Assembly (NCBI GenBank): GCA_947625435.1 | Contig: CANQOI010000014.1 | Span: 1-43,816 of the forward strand | Length of the DNA: 43,816 bases | Direction of reading: 5' to 3' | Source of the DNA: an uncultured Clostridia bacterium | GTDB taxonomy: Bacteria > Bacillota > Clostridia > UBA1212 > UBA1255 | Shown: positions 25,697-32,837 of the stretch, piece by piece | Numbering within the stretch: the first letter of the stretch is position 1 | Layout of the letters: every line of letters begins with the position of its first letter | The notes under the pieces: generated by a model | Database searches by the model: none | Told to the model about the DNA's origin: nothing | The model's input: only the letters and a program-made list of their open reading frames with translations | Made by a program: the position numbers and the translations under genes

Positions 25697-26284
25697 ATGA
25701 GAGTGATATTGGCGTCGTCCTCCGTACAGAGGCAGGACATATTTAAAATGATAGGTTTAAAATATGAGATCGTGACGAGCAATGCCTGCGAAAAGAGCGA
25801 CAAAGAAAAGCCCGATGAATATGCGGAGGATATTTCACGTAAGAAAGCTGTCTCCGTGCGCGGTAAGATAACAGGAGACGCCGTAATAATAGCTGCCGAT
25901 ACGATAGTATATTTTAACGGTAAGATATACGGAAAGCCTGCAAACAAGGAAGCGGCGGCGAAAGATCTGAGAGAGCTGTCGGGAAACGAGAGCTTCGCGT
26001 ATACCGGCGTGACCATATTGGACACGTATAAAGGTAAAACGCTCACTTTCAGCTCAAAGACAGGCGTATATCTCAAAAAGATAAGCGAAGAAGAAATAAA
26101 GTGGTACGTGGATAATGAAAAAAAGGTACTGAATGCGTGCGGGTATGCCGCCATGGGCAAAGCGGCATTGTTTGTCGACAAGATAGACGGTGACTATAAT
26201 GCCATGCTCGGGATATCGCCGGCACTCGTATTCGAAAAGCTGAAGGAATTGGGATACGGCATAGGCGATCTCGATTTCGTATGA
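25697..26284 (+). CDS. maf: Maf family nucleotide pyrophosphatase
   Basis: A 195-residue cytoplasmic enzyme of the Maf/YhdE family, which hydrolyses dTTP, UTP or modified nucleotides and restrains septum formation when overproduced. The family motifs are AADTIV (catalytic Asp) with the following GKIYGKP, the YTGV segment and GKAALFVDKIDGDYNAMLGI near the C-terminus. The N-terminal motif is ASSSVQR instead of the usual ASxSPRR, a divergence at a conserved site. AGGAGG lies before ATG 25697. Substrate class is not decidable by eye. Confidence 0.9.
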   Translation: MRVILASSSVQRQDIFKMIGLKYEIVTSNACEKSDKEKPDEYAEDISRKKAVSVRGKITGDAVIIAADTIVYFNGKIYGKPANKEAAAKDLRELSGNESFAYTGVTILDTYKGKTLTFSSKTGVYLKKISEEEIKWYVDNEKKVLNACGYAAMGKAALFVDKIDGDYNAMLGISPALVFEKLKELGYGIGDLDFV

Positions 26285-26305
26285 TCTTAAAGGAATAAAA
26301 ATATC

Positions 26306-27199
26306 ATGGAAGAACAAAACAGCGGAGTTAACAGTATAAACTGGTTCCCGGGTCATATGGCAAGAGCGCGCAGAGTGCTTGCGGAGAATCTGAAGCTGGC
26401 GGACGTCATATTCGAAGTGGTGGATGCCAGAATACCTGTCTCGAGCAGGAACCCGGAAATAGACAAGCTCATATCGCAAAAGCCCCGCATAATAATAGGA
26501 AATAAAAAAGATCTGTCGGATGCCGGTATGAACGCCTTCTGGAAAAAGCATTATGCATCCGAGGGTATTCCCGTATATTTCACGGACTGTAAAAGCGGAG
26601 AAGGAATAAGCGACGTGCTCCGTGCCGCAAGAGACATAATGTCTGAAAAATTCAAACGGTTCGAGTCGGCGGGGAGAAATAAGCCCGTCATAAGAGCCAT
26701 GTCCGTAGGCATACCGAATGTGGGCAAATCGTCACTCATAAATAAGATAGCGGGCAGAAATGTCGCCGCTACGGGGGATAAACCGGGAGTCACACGCAAC
26801 AAACAGTGGCTCAGGATAAATCCCGAGATATATCTTCTGGATATGCCGGGACTGTTGTGGCCTAAGCTTGACGACAGGCGCGCGGCAATAAGGCTCGCGG
26901 CAACGGGGGCGATCAAAAACGAAGTCATAGATATACAGGAGATAGCAATATTCGTTTTACAGTATACGGCGGAGCACTATGAGGGCCTTTTAGAAGAAAA
27001 ATACGGCATAAAAAAAGAAAATATGACATGCCCTGCCGACTATCTCACGGCGTGCGGCAGGCGAAGGGGATGCCTCGTGAAGGGCGGAGAGGTCGACATG
27101 TACAGGGCCGCCTCTATAGTGCTCGACGATTTCAGAGGCGGGCGCATAGGGAAGATAACGCTGGACGGCCCGGAAATGACCGAAAAGGACGCGATATGA
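26306..27199 (+). CDS. rbgA: Ribosome biogenesis GTPase A
   Basis: A 297-residue circularly permuted GTPase needed for late 50S assembly. The order G4-G5-G1-G2-G3 is visible: NKKDL (about 70) comes before GIPNVGKSSLINK (about 135) and DMPG (about 175). The N-terminal NWFPGHMARARR motif is diagnostic for RbgA/YlqF, and a C-terminal helical domain follows. AAGGAA precedes ATG 26306. The stop overlaps the rnhB start, a neighbour relationship common in Firmicutes; a signal peptidase gene, often upstream, is absent here. Confidence 0.95.
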   Translation: MEEQNSGVNSINWFPGHMARARRVLAENLKLADVIFEVVDARIPVSSRNPEIDKLISQKPRIIIGNKKDLSDAGMNAFWKKHYASEGIPVYFTDCKSGEGISDVLRAARDIMSEKFKRFESAGRNKPVIRAMSVGIPNVGKSSLINKIAGRNVAATGDKPGVTRNKQWLRINPEIYLLDMPGLLWPKLDDRRAAIRLAATGAIKNEVIDIQEIAIFVLQYTAEHYEGLLEEKYGIKKENMTCPADYLTACGRRRGCLVKGGEVDMYRAASIVLDDFRGGRIGKITLDGPEMTEKDAI

Positions 27200-27870
27200 C
27201 AGAAGAACATTTTAACGAACTGAGAGAATACGAAAGGAAGCTCGCAAAAGAGGGCTATACGATAATAGGCGGCGTGGACGAGGCCGGCAGGGGCCCGCTG
27301 GCGGGACCGGTGGCGGCGGCATGCGTGATAGTAAGAACGGAGGGGTCGTTCGCAAAGGGCGCCGACGACTCAAAGAAGATCTCAGAGAAGAAGCGCGAGG
27401 CACTTTATGACGAAATAAGATCGTTGTGCGTGTCATACGGCGTGTCAATGGTGGGAAATGAGAGGATAGACGAAATAAATATACTTCAGGCGACTTATGA
27501 GGCCATGCGCGCCGCGATAGAAAAGGCGACGGAAGGTCTTAAAGAAAGCCTTAAGGGAGACGCGCAGGAAAAGCCTGCTCTGCCTCAGGCGCTCCTTGTG
27601 GATCATGTCAGTATACCCGGCGTGTCCGTGCCGCAGATATCCATAACACACGGCGACGCCAGAAGCGTAACGATAGCGTCCGCATCGATACTCGCAAAAG
27701 TCGAAAGGGACAGGCTCATGAAAGAATATGACGTAAAATATCCGCAGTACGGATTTGCCGGGCACAAGGGATACGGCACAAAGGCGCACTGTGAGGCCAT
27801 AGAAAAGTACGGGCCCTGCGAGATACACAGACTCACGTTCCTGAAAGGGATTTACGGAAAGAAAGGGTAA
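27196..27870 (+). CDS. rnhB: Ribonuclease HII
   Basis: A 224-residue enzyme that cleaves RNA in RNA-DNA hybrids and at single misincorporated ribonucleotides. GGVDEAGRGPLAGP (about 22-35) carries the first acidic residues; LLVDHV and ASILAKVERDR supply further conserved ones, and GYGTKAHCEAI is the usual C-terminal motif. A segment rich in Lys/Glu (about 110-130, EKATEGLKESLKGDAQEKP) looks like an insertion relative to the usual ~200 residues. ATG 27196 overlaps the rbgA stop (ATGA). The same frame is open further upstream inside rbgA, but homology begins only at this ATG. Confidence 0.94.
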   Translation: MTEEHFNELREYERKLAKEGYTIIGGVDEAGRGPLAGPVAAACVIVRTEGSFAKGADDSKKISEKKREALYDEIRSLCVSYGVSMVGNERIDEINILQATYEAMRAAIEKATEGLKESLKGDAQEKPALPQALLVDHVSIPGVSVPQISITHGDARSVTIASASILAKVERDRLMKEYDVKYPQYGFAGHKGYGTKAHCEAIEKYGPCEIHRLTFLKGIYGKKG

Positions 27871-27871
27871 A

Positions 27872-28468
27872 ATGAAAGTAAAAAATCCGCAATTTGTAAT
27901 ATCGGCCGTTTCACCGAAACAGTACCCGGGCGGGGATCTTCTCGATGTCGCCTTCGCGGGGCGGTCAAATGTGGGCAAATCGTCACTTATAAATGCTCTC
28001 GTGGGGAGAAAGAAACTGGCGTACAGCAGTGCAACGCAGGGCAAGACGAGGCAGATAAATTATTACAGCCTGGATGACGAACTCTATTTTGTGGATCTTC
28101 CCGGTTACGGTTACGCCGCTGTTTCAAAAGAAGAAAAGAATCAGTGGGGAAAGGTAATGGAGCAGTATCTGAACACGCGGAAGCAGCTGTACCTTATCAT
28201 AATGCTGCTCGATGTGCGCCGTGTGCCGTCCGAGGAGGACAGCATAATGTACAGATGGATACTCTCCTCGGGTATAGACTATATAATAACCGCCACAAAA
28301 ACGGACAAGCTGAGCCGCGCGCAGGTAAACGAAAATGTAAAAAAAATAAGAAGTACTTTACAAATACCTCCCGAAAAGGATATTATATGCGTATCGTCCG
28401 AAAAGAGGACGGGTATAGATGAGCTGTGGGCAGCCATAGACAGCTATATAACAGATGACAAGGAGTAG
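27872..28468 (+). CDS. ysxC: Ribosome biogenesis GTP-binding protein YsxC/EngB
   Basis: A 198-residue TRAFAC GTPase of the EngB/YihA/YsxC family, needed for 50S assembly. G1 is GRSNVGKSSLINAL (about 30-43), then TQGKTRQINYY for G2, DLPGYGYAAV for G3 and TKTDKL for G4. It begins one base after rnhB, so the two are probably coupled. Together with rbgA it makes a small ribosome-assembly cluster. Length and motifs are ordinary for the family. Confidence 0.95.
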   Translation: MKVKNPQFVISAVSPKQYPGGDLLDVAFAGRSNVGKSSLINALVGRKKLAYSSATQGKTRQINYYSLDDELYFVDLPGYGYAAVSKEEKNQWGKVMEQYLNTRKQLYLIIMLLDVRRVPSEEDSIMYRWILSSGIDYIITATKTDKLSRAQVNENVKKIRSTLQIPPEKDIICVSSEKRTGIDELWAAIDSYITDDKE

Positions 28469-28480
28469 ATCAGACAGATC

Positions 28481-29770
28481 ATGACAGACAGTCAGAAAGT
28501 GAAAAAAGCGTTCATAACAAAAGAAAAGGCGGAGGAAACGGCAAAAAAATATCCTACGCCTTTTTATATTTACGATGAAAAGGGAATACGCGGCACCGCG
28601 CGCAGGCTTAAAGAGGCATTTTCATGGAATGAGGGCTTCAGAGAATATTATGCGGTCAAAGCATGCCCTAATCCTTTTATAGTAAAGATACTGAATGAAG
28701 AGGGCTGCGGAGCGGACTGCTCCTCATATACGGAGCTGATGCTCGCGGAAGGCTTGGGCATGAAGAACGATGATATAATGTTTTCATCGAACGCAACGCC
28801 CGCATGCGATTTTGAATATGCAAGAAAGCTCGGAGCGATAATAAATCTGGACGATTTTACGCATATAGATTTTCTGGCGGAGCACGGGGGGATACCCGAG
28901 GAGATCTGCCTGAGATACAACCCGGGAGGAAATTTCACGATAGGAAACCGCATAATGGGGAATCCGGGAGACGCGAAATACGGCATGACGCCCGAGCAGA
29001 TAACGGAAGGCGTCAGGAAGCTCATGAAAATGGGCGCGAAGCGTTTCGGACTCCACGCATTCCTTGCCAGCAATATGACGGACAAGGACTATTATCCCAC
29101 GCTCGCCGCGGAGCTTTTCAGGGTGGCTGTTAAGCTGCAGCGTGAAACGGGAGCGGAAATAAGCTTTGTGAATCTTTCCGGCGGGATAGGGATACCGTAT
29201 AAGCCGGATGAAAAGGAAGCGGACATATTTTACATAGGGGACAAGGTGAGAGAGGCTTACGAAAACATAATAGCGCCCTCGTCCGTAAAGAGCCTCCGTA
29301 TAAAGACAGAGCTCGGGCGCTACATGACGGGCCCTCACGGAATGCTCATAACGCGCATACTGCATGAGAAAAACACATACAAGCATTACCTCGGCGCCGA
29401 TGCGTGCGCCGCGAATCTCATGCGTCCCGCCATGTACGGAGCATATCACCATATAGTCGTGCTGGGCAAGGAAAATGAGCCTCTGACACACAGATACGAC
29501 GTGACGGGCGGGCTGTGTGAGAATAATGATAAATTTGCCGTCGACAGGATGCTGCCTGAAACGGTGCCCGGCGATATCATAGCGATACTTGACGCCGGCG
29601 CACACGGGTTTGCCATGGGTTACAACTATAACGGCAAGCTCAGGAGCGCAGAGCTCCTGCTCAGAGAAAACGGCGAGGTGCAGCTCATAAGGCGCGCGGA
29701 GACGCCCGCGGACTATTTCGCCACATTTGATTTCGCACTACCTGATGCTTTTCTCAAGCCGGGCACGTGA
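28481..29770 (+). CDS. lysA: Diaminopimelate decarboxylase
   Basis: A 429-residue PLP enzyme of fold type III that makes lysine from meso-diaminopimelate. PLP-binding Lys60 lies in YYAVKACPNP. The glycine-rich phosphate loop is NLSGGIGIPY. The C-terminal motifs GGLCENNDKF and DAGAHGFAMGYNYNG match the DapDC subgroup common in Clostridia and Bacteroidetes; in that family the Cys-Glu pair of the first motif helps form the active site of the partner subunit. It is the last gene of the plus-strand run. The nearest GGAG lies further than usual (about 17 bases) from the ATG. Other lysine genes are not in the window. Confidence 0.9.
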   Translation: MTDSQKVKKAFITKEKAEETAKKYPTPFYIYDEKGIRGTARRLKEAFSWNEGFREYYAVKACPNPFIVKILNEEGCGADCSSYTELMLAEGLGMKNDDIMFSSNATPACDFEYARKLGAIINLDDFTHIDFLAEHGGIPEEICLRYNPGGNFTIGNRIMGNPGDAKYGMTPEQITEGVRKLMKMGAKRFGLHAFLASNMTDKDYYPTLAAELFRVAVKLQRETGAEISFVNLSGGIGIPYKPDEKEADIFYIGDKVREAYENIIAPSSVKSLRIKTELGRYMTGPHGMLITRILHEKNTYKHYLGADACAANLMRPAMYGAYHHIVVLGKENEPLTHRYDVTGGLCENNDKFAVDRMLPETVPGDIIAILDAGAHGFAMGYNYNGKLRSAELLLRENGEVQLIRRAETPADYFATFDFALPDAFLKPGT

Positions 29771-29795
29771 CATCATGACGTGATGCCCGCATTTT
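29760..29795 (+). terminator. Hairpin at the lysA stop, possible terminator
   Basis: CGGGCA (29760-29765) pairs with TGCCCG (29784-29789), and CGT/ACG inside adds three pairs with a bulge. A short ATTTT tail follows. It overlaps the lysA stop codon. A second candidate lies 30 bases on. Confidence 0.4.
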
Positions 29796-29817
29796 AAGCA
29801 TCTGAGAATAAGATCGG

Positions 29818-29869
29818 CCCCTACGCGCAGTATCTCCCACCGATTGCCGCCGCAGGGGTGATTTTTTTT
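29818..29869 (+). terminator. Possible Rho-independent terminator with eight T
   Basis: CCCCT (29818-29822) pairs with AGGGG (29854-29858), followed by TGA and a run of eight T (29862-29869). The loop is long (31 bases), so the stem is weak, but the T run in the convergent gap between lysA and the next gene supports termination of the plus-strand run. Confidence 0.4.
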
Positions 29870-29904
29870 AGTGGTCACTATCTGACCCACCGTGAAATCC
29901 GTCA

Positions 29905-31602
29905 TCATTTCACACCCGCAAGCATTTTATTTATCCTTTCGCGAAGGTTTATGAGATAACTGTTGTCTATAAAATCAAATTTGTCGAAGCGGAGCTCCTC
30001 GAGTCCCAGCGCAATGCTCACGGCATCTCTCGGATTGGGGAATGTGCCCGCCATTTTTGAGGCGAGGGCTTCCATTGCACGCATATCCTGCATCGCTTCT
30101 CTGAATATTTCAAGTCTCAGAGAAGGCAGAGCGCTTCCGTCCTTTGAGGGGTATACCACGAAAGGATCGCCTCCGGGCACCCATCCTCCCGCCGTGGAAG
30201 TCGCGTACGGGTCGACGCTTTCCAGTGAAAGGTGAGTGTTGTAGAAATTGTAGCCCCACTGAAGGAAGCCTTCCGTACCGTATTTGAAAAGCTGCGCTCC
30301 CAGCATCCTGTTCCGCCATGCGGGGTATGCCAGGAATTTGTTAGCCGTTGTCACCTGTCCGCAGCAGTAGTATGCCCAAAGGTGAGGCGGACGCTCTTCT
30401 ATAAATGCATGTATGTGGTCAAGCGCCACCACGGGGCACGTTACAAGACCGTTTCTGTAAAATGTTATGTCGGATAGCGCATCGAATATCCTGTCTGACG
30501 GAACGTATCTGCGCATGAATCCGGCACATTTTCTGTAATCCTCCATCACCTCGGCCGAAGGCTCGTCGGACACGTGAAAATAGCACTGATCGAAAACGCC
30601 CTCTGCTCTGAGCACGTCCGTAAGCTCGGGCAGCAGCTGCGACAGGAATGTCAGATACTCGTCGCTGCATCCGGGTGTCTCCCAGCCGAATATGCGCCTG
30701 TATTCCGTGCCGGAGGACGTCCTGCATTCGGCCATTACCTTCGGCGCATATTTGCACCCCCACTGCGTGAACAGGTGGGATATCTCAAAGTATCTTATGC
30801 CGGCCCTTTTACACATGGCGATCCATTTTGAGAGCTTTTCAAAACCGAATGAATATTTTACGTCGCCCGCAGCTCCGTCTGTTGACTCGCCTCCGTCTTC
30901 GTATCTTATAACGTCCACGAGCTGTATCGTGCGGCGCTCGCCTCCGGGGGCCGTGTCGAGAGGCGGTGTGAATATAGGCGTCAGCAGCATGTTTATGCCG
31001 TATTCCGCAGCGGTCTTCGCAAAATTCTCCGTCACTCTCCAGTACTCATCGCTGTCAAATTCAAAGCCGTAGTAATTACACAGGCTGTCGGTGTGGAACC
31101 AGTGTGTGACTGTGAGCCTCTGCTCCGGAAGCTCCGCGTCAAGCACATCCAGCGTGAAAGTCTCCGAGTGATCCGCATCGTTTGAAATGTGCACGGTAAT
31201 ATCGTATTTTCCGGGAGCGACGGGCTTTTTCGAGGCGTCTATGCTTATGAATACGGATCTCCATGCGTTGCTGTACACCCATCTGACGGCGGGAAGCTCA
31301 CGTAAGATATCGGGGAACAGCCCGGGCTCGGGGTGGTCGCAGCTTTTAAGTGTCCTGTCATACATGGGCATGTCGCACGGAACATAATCTACATATCTTA
31401 TGCTTATGATGTCTTTTATTTCATCCGGCGCTTCCGTGAAAATGTTCACGGTGCCCTGAAAAGGCGCATCAGCCCTGTACGCTGCCTGAAAAGAATATAC
31501 TTCATTCTTGAGCATGCAGCCGCTCTGCAGCCTGTCCTTTATGTCGATATCCCTGTCCGGGTATACTTTGGCAAGTGAATTTAAAAGCTCGATCTTTATC
31601 AT
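29905..31602 (-). CDS. DUF4091-containing, GH123-like putative glycosidase
   Basis: A 565-residue protein. The N-terminal part is a beta-rich domain (about 1-160). The middle looks like a TIM barrel with HVSDEP (Asp346-Glu347), an adjacent acidic pair as in GH123-type enzymes, and the C-terminal third carries the DUF4091 signature (WGYNFYNTHLS, GGWVPGGDPFVVYP, LEIFREAMQDMRAMEAL). There is no signal peptide, so it should act inside the cell. ATG 31602 has GGGAG nine bases upstream; the open frame continues 20 codons further with no ribosome site. It lies behind its own promoter. Substrate unknown; amino-sugar glycans are the family precedent. Confidence 0.75.
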   Translation of the reverse strand: MIKIELLNSLAKVYPDRDIDIKDRLQSGCMLKNEVYSFQAAYRADAPFQGTVNIFTEAPDEIKDIISIRYVDYVPCDMPMYDRTLKSCDHPEPGLFPDILRELPAVRWVYSNAWRSVFISIDASKKPVAPGKYDITVHISNDADHSETFTLDVLDAELPEQRLTVTHWFHTDSLCNYYGFEFDSDEYWRVTENFAKTAAEYGINMLLTPIFTPPLDTAPGGERRTIQLVDVIRYEDGGESTDGAAGDVKYSFGFEKLSKWIAMCKRAGIRYFEISHLFTQWGCKYAPKVMAECRTSSGTEYRRIFGWETPGCSDEYLTFLSQLLPELTDVLRAEGVFDQCYFHVSDEPSAEVMEDYRKCAGFMRRYVPSDRIFDALSDITFYRNGLVTCPVVALDHIHAFIEERPPHLWAYYCCGQVTTANKFLAYPAWRNRMLGAQLFKYGTEGFLQWGYNFYNTHLSLESVDPYATSTAGGWVPGGDPFVVYPSKDGSALPSLRLEIFREAMQDMRAMEALASKMAGTFPNPRDAVSIALGLEELRFDKFDFIDNSYLINLRERINKMLAGVK

Positions 31603-31650
31603 GGAATCGCTCCCTGTCTTTATTTTATAATATTGTGTGACACGCGTCTG

Positions 31651-31679
31651 ATTATAAAACATAAACGCATTTATTGCAA
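31651..31679 (-). promoter_or_regulatory. Sigma-A promoter for the DUF4091 gene
   Basis: On the minus strand TTGCAA (31679-31674) and a perfect TATAAT (31656-31651) are 17 bases apart. Transcription would begin near 31644, about 40 bases before the ATG. Confidence 0.75.
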
Positions 31680-31690
31680 ATCAAGTTAAG

Positions 31691-31720
31691 GCGCAGCCGC
31701 GCATTGCGGCGCATCTGCGC
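31691..31720 (-). terminator. GC-rich hairpin behind the acyltransferase gene
   Basis: On the minus strand GCGCA and TGCGC close an outer stem and GCCGC/GCGGC an inner one, with a five-base bulge between. It begins two bases after the acyltransferase stop and is followed by CTTAACTTGATTT, a poor T tract. It is probably a terminator but could be a transcript-end structure of another kind. Confidence 0.45.
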
Positions 31721-31721
31721 A

Positions 31722-32738
31722 TCACGGTATGAGTTTTCGCAGAACGGGTACTTTTTTAAGTATTAGGACGACGGCCAGCCCTATGGCGTATATTATAAAA
31801 GGCGCGATGAGCCTGAAGGGCCATGTGTATATCCTGATGAATTTCACGATGAGCTCCCTGAATATCAACATATGTATGAGATAGATGCCGAAGCTGCACC
31901 CGGCTGTTTTACGGAGAACCGAGGCAAGCCTCGGGCGGGCGCTTACGAACGAGTCTATGGGACTGTACCTGAAGAGCACGAATACGGCGGAGGCGAGCAG
32001 TACAGAATAAAATCCGATGTAATTGAAAAGCGTCTTGTCGATTGCGCCCTTTGCTGTCGAGCTTACGTATGTGTAAATAAGCCTGAAAAGGCCTCCCGCC
32101 GCGCCGAGCAGGTATATCGCGATCCGGCTTTTCTTTGGGATATCCTCCGTCGAAAGAATATAGCCGAGGAGCACGAAAATAACGTACCCTCCCGCAACGG
32201 GTATCGTCATGTTTGAATTGTGTGAAATGCCGGCAAGGGGCAGCACGACGGGCAGCACGCTCATGAGTATGAAAGCGGCTCCCGTCATGTACCGTAAAAT
32301 GCGTCTGTTGTCTTTAAGGAGCGAAAGCACGGGCATCGCGATATAGACCGCGAAAAGCGGTATGAAAAACCAGTATATGTTTTCCGCCTTAGTAAGTATT
32401 ATGCTGTTTATCCACACTCTCGGATCCGAAAGGAACGATTCGCCCGAATATATCAGAACATTCAGGAGCGACCAGAATATAAAGGGTATCACAGTCTTTG
32501 TGGATCTTCGCAAAAAGAACGTTTTAGTGTCGTATTTATCCCGATAGTCCATGAGTGTCGCTCCGGAGAGCATGAAGAAAACGGGTACGGGCCAATACAG
32601 CCACACTTCTATGAGAAGCGCCTGCTTCCATGCGAGATTGTCCGCGTATATGTGAGCATTGCCGTTACAGTGGAGAAATATCACTCCGAGGCACGCAGCT
32701 ATATTCAAAACGTCAAAATATGCGATGCGTCTGTTCAT
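31722..32738 (-). CDS. Acyltransferase 3 family membrane protein
   Basis: A 338-residue integral membrane protein with about ten helices. The N-terminal YFDVLNIAACLGVIFLHC (Asp and His conserved) and PVPVFFMLSGATL motifs mark the acyltransferase 3 (OafA/WecH) family, which transfers acyl groups to extracellular glycans or lipids. AAGGA lies about 11 bases before the ATG. It has its own promoter and stands alone. The acceptor is unknown; a cell-surface polysaccharide is the usual case. Confidence 0.88.
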   Translation of the reverse strand: MNRRIAYFDVLNIAACLGVIFLHCNGNAHIYADNLAWKQALLIEVWLYWPVPVFFMLSGATLMDYRDKYDTKTFFLRRSTKTVIPFIFWSLLNVLIYSGESFLSDPRVWINSIILTKAENIYWFFIPLFAVYIAMPVLSLLKDNRRILRYMTGAAFILMSVLPVVLPLAGISHNSNMTIPVAGGYVIFVLLGYILSTEDIPKKSRIAIYLLGAAGGLFRLIYTYVSSTAKGAIDKTLFNYIGFYSVLLASAVFVLFRYSPIDSFVSARPRLASVLRKTAGCSFGIYLIHMLIFRELIVKFIRIYTWPFRLIAPFIIYAIGLAVVLILKKVPVLRKLIP

Positions 32739-32773
32739 TTGTAAAATTTCCTTCTGAAGTCCTGTCCGGTTAG

Positions 32774-32802
32774 ATTATAAGTTCTTTTTGCCCAAAATGC
32801 AA
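32774..32802 (-). promoter_or_regulatory. Candidate sigma-A promoter for the acyltransferase gene
   Basis: On the minus strand TTGCAT (32802-32797) and perfect TATAAT (32779-32774) are 17 bases apart. It sits in the 91-base gap behind the ABC permease gene, so the acyltransferase does not depend on read-through from the ABC/two-component module. Confidence 0.6.
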
Positions 32803-32807
32803 CGCGG

Positions 32808-32837
32808 TCATTGATCACAGAGTCATTGATCACAGAG
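32808..32837. repeat. Exact 15-bp tandem duplication across a stop codon
   Basis: TCATTGATCACAGAG occurs twice without a gap (32808-32822 and 32823-32837). The inner copy contains the stop codon of the ABC permease gene on the minus strand. Each unit holds the palindrome TGATCA. It looks like a replication-slippage duplication; the encoded protein is not changed because the extra copy lies behind the stop. Confidence 0.9.

Noticed and set aside
27028-27195. Longer N-terminus for RNase HII
   Set aside because: The frame is open inside rbgA, but the extra residues are low-complexity arginine-rich and RNase HII similarity starts at ATG 27196, which overlaps the rbgA stop.
28784-29605. Open frame of 273 codons on the minus strand
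   Set aside because: Antisense shadow of lysA, whose PLP motifs are complete; no promoter or ribosome site for the shadow.
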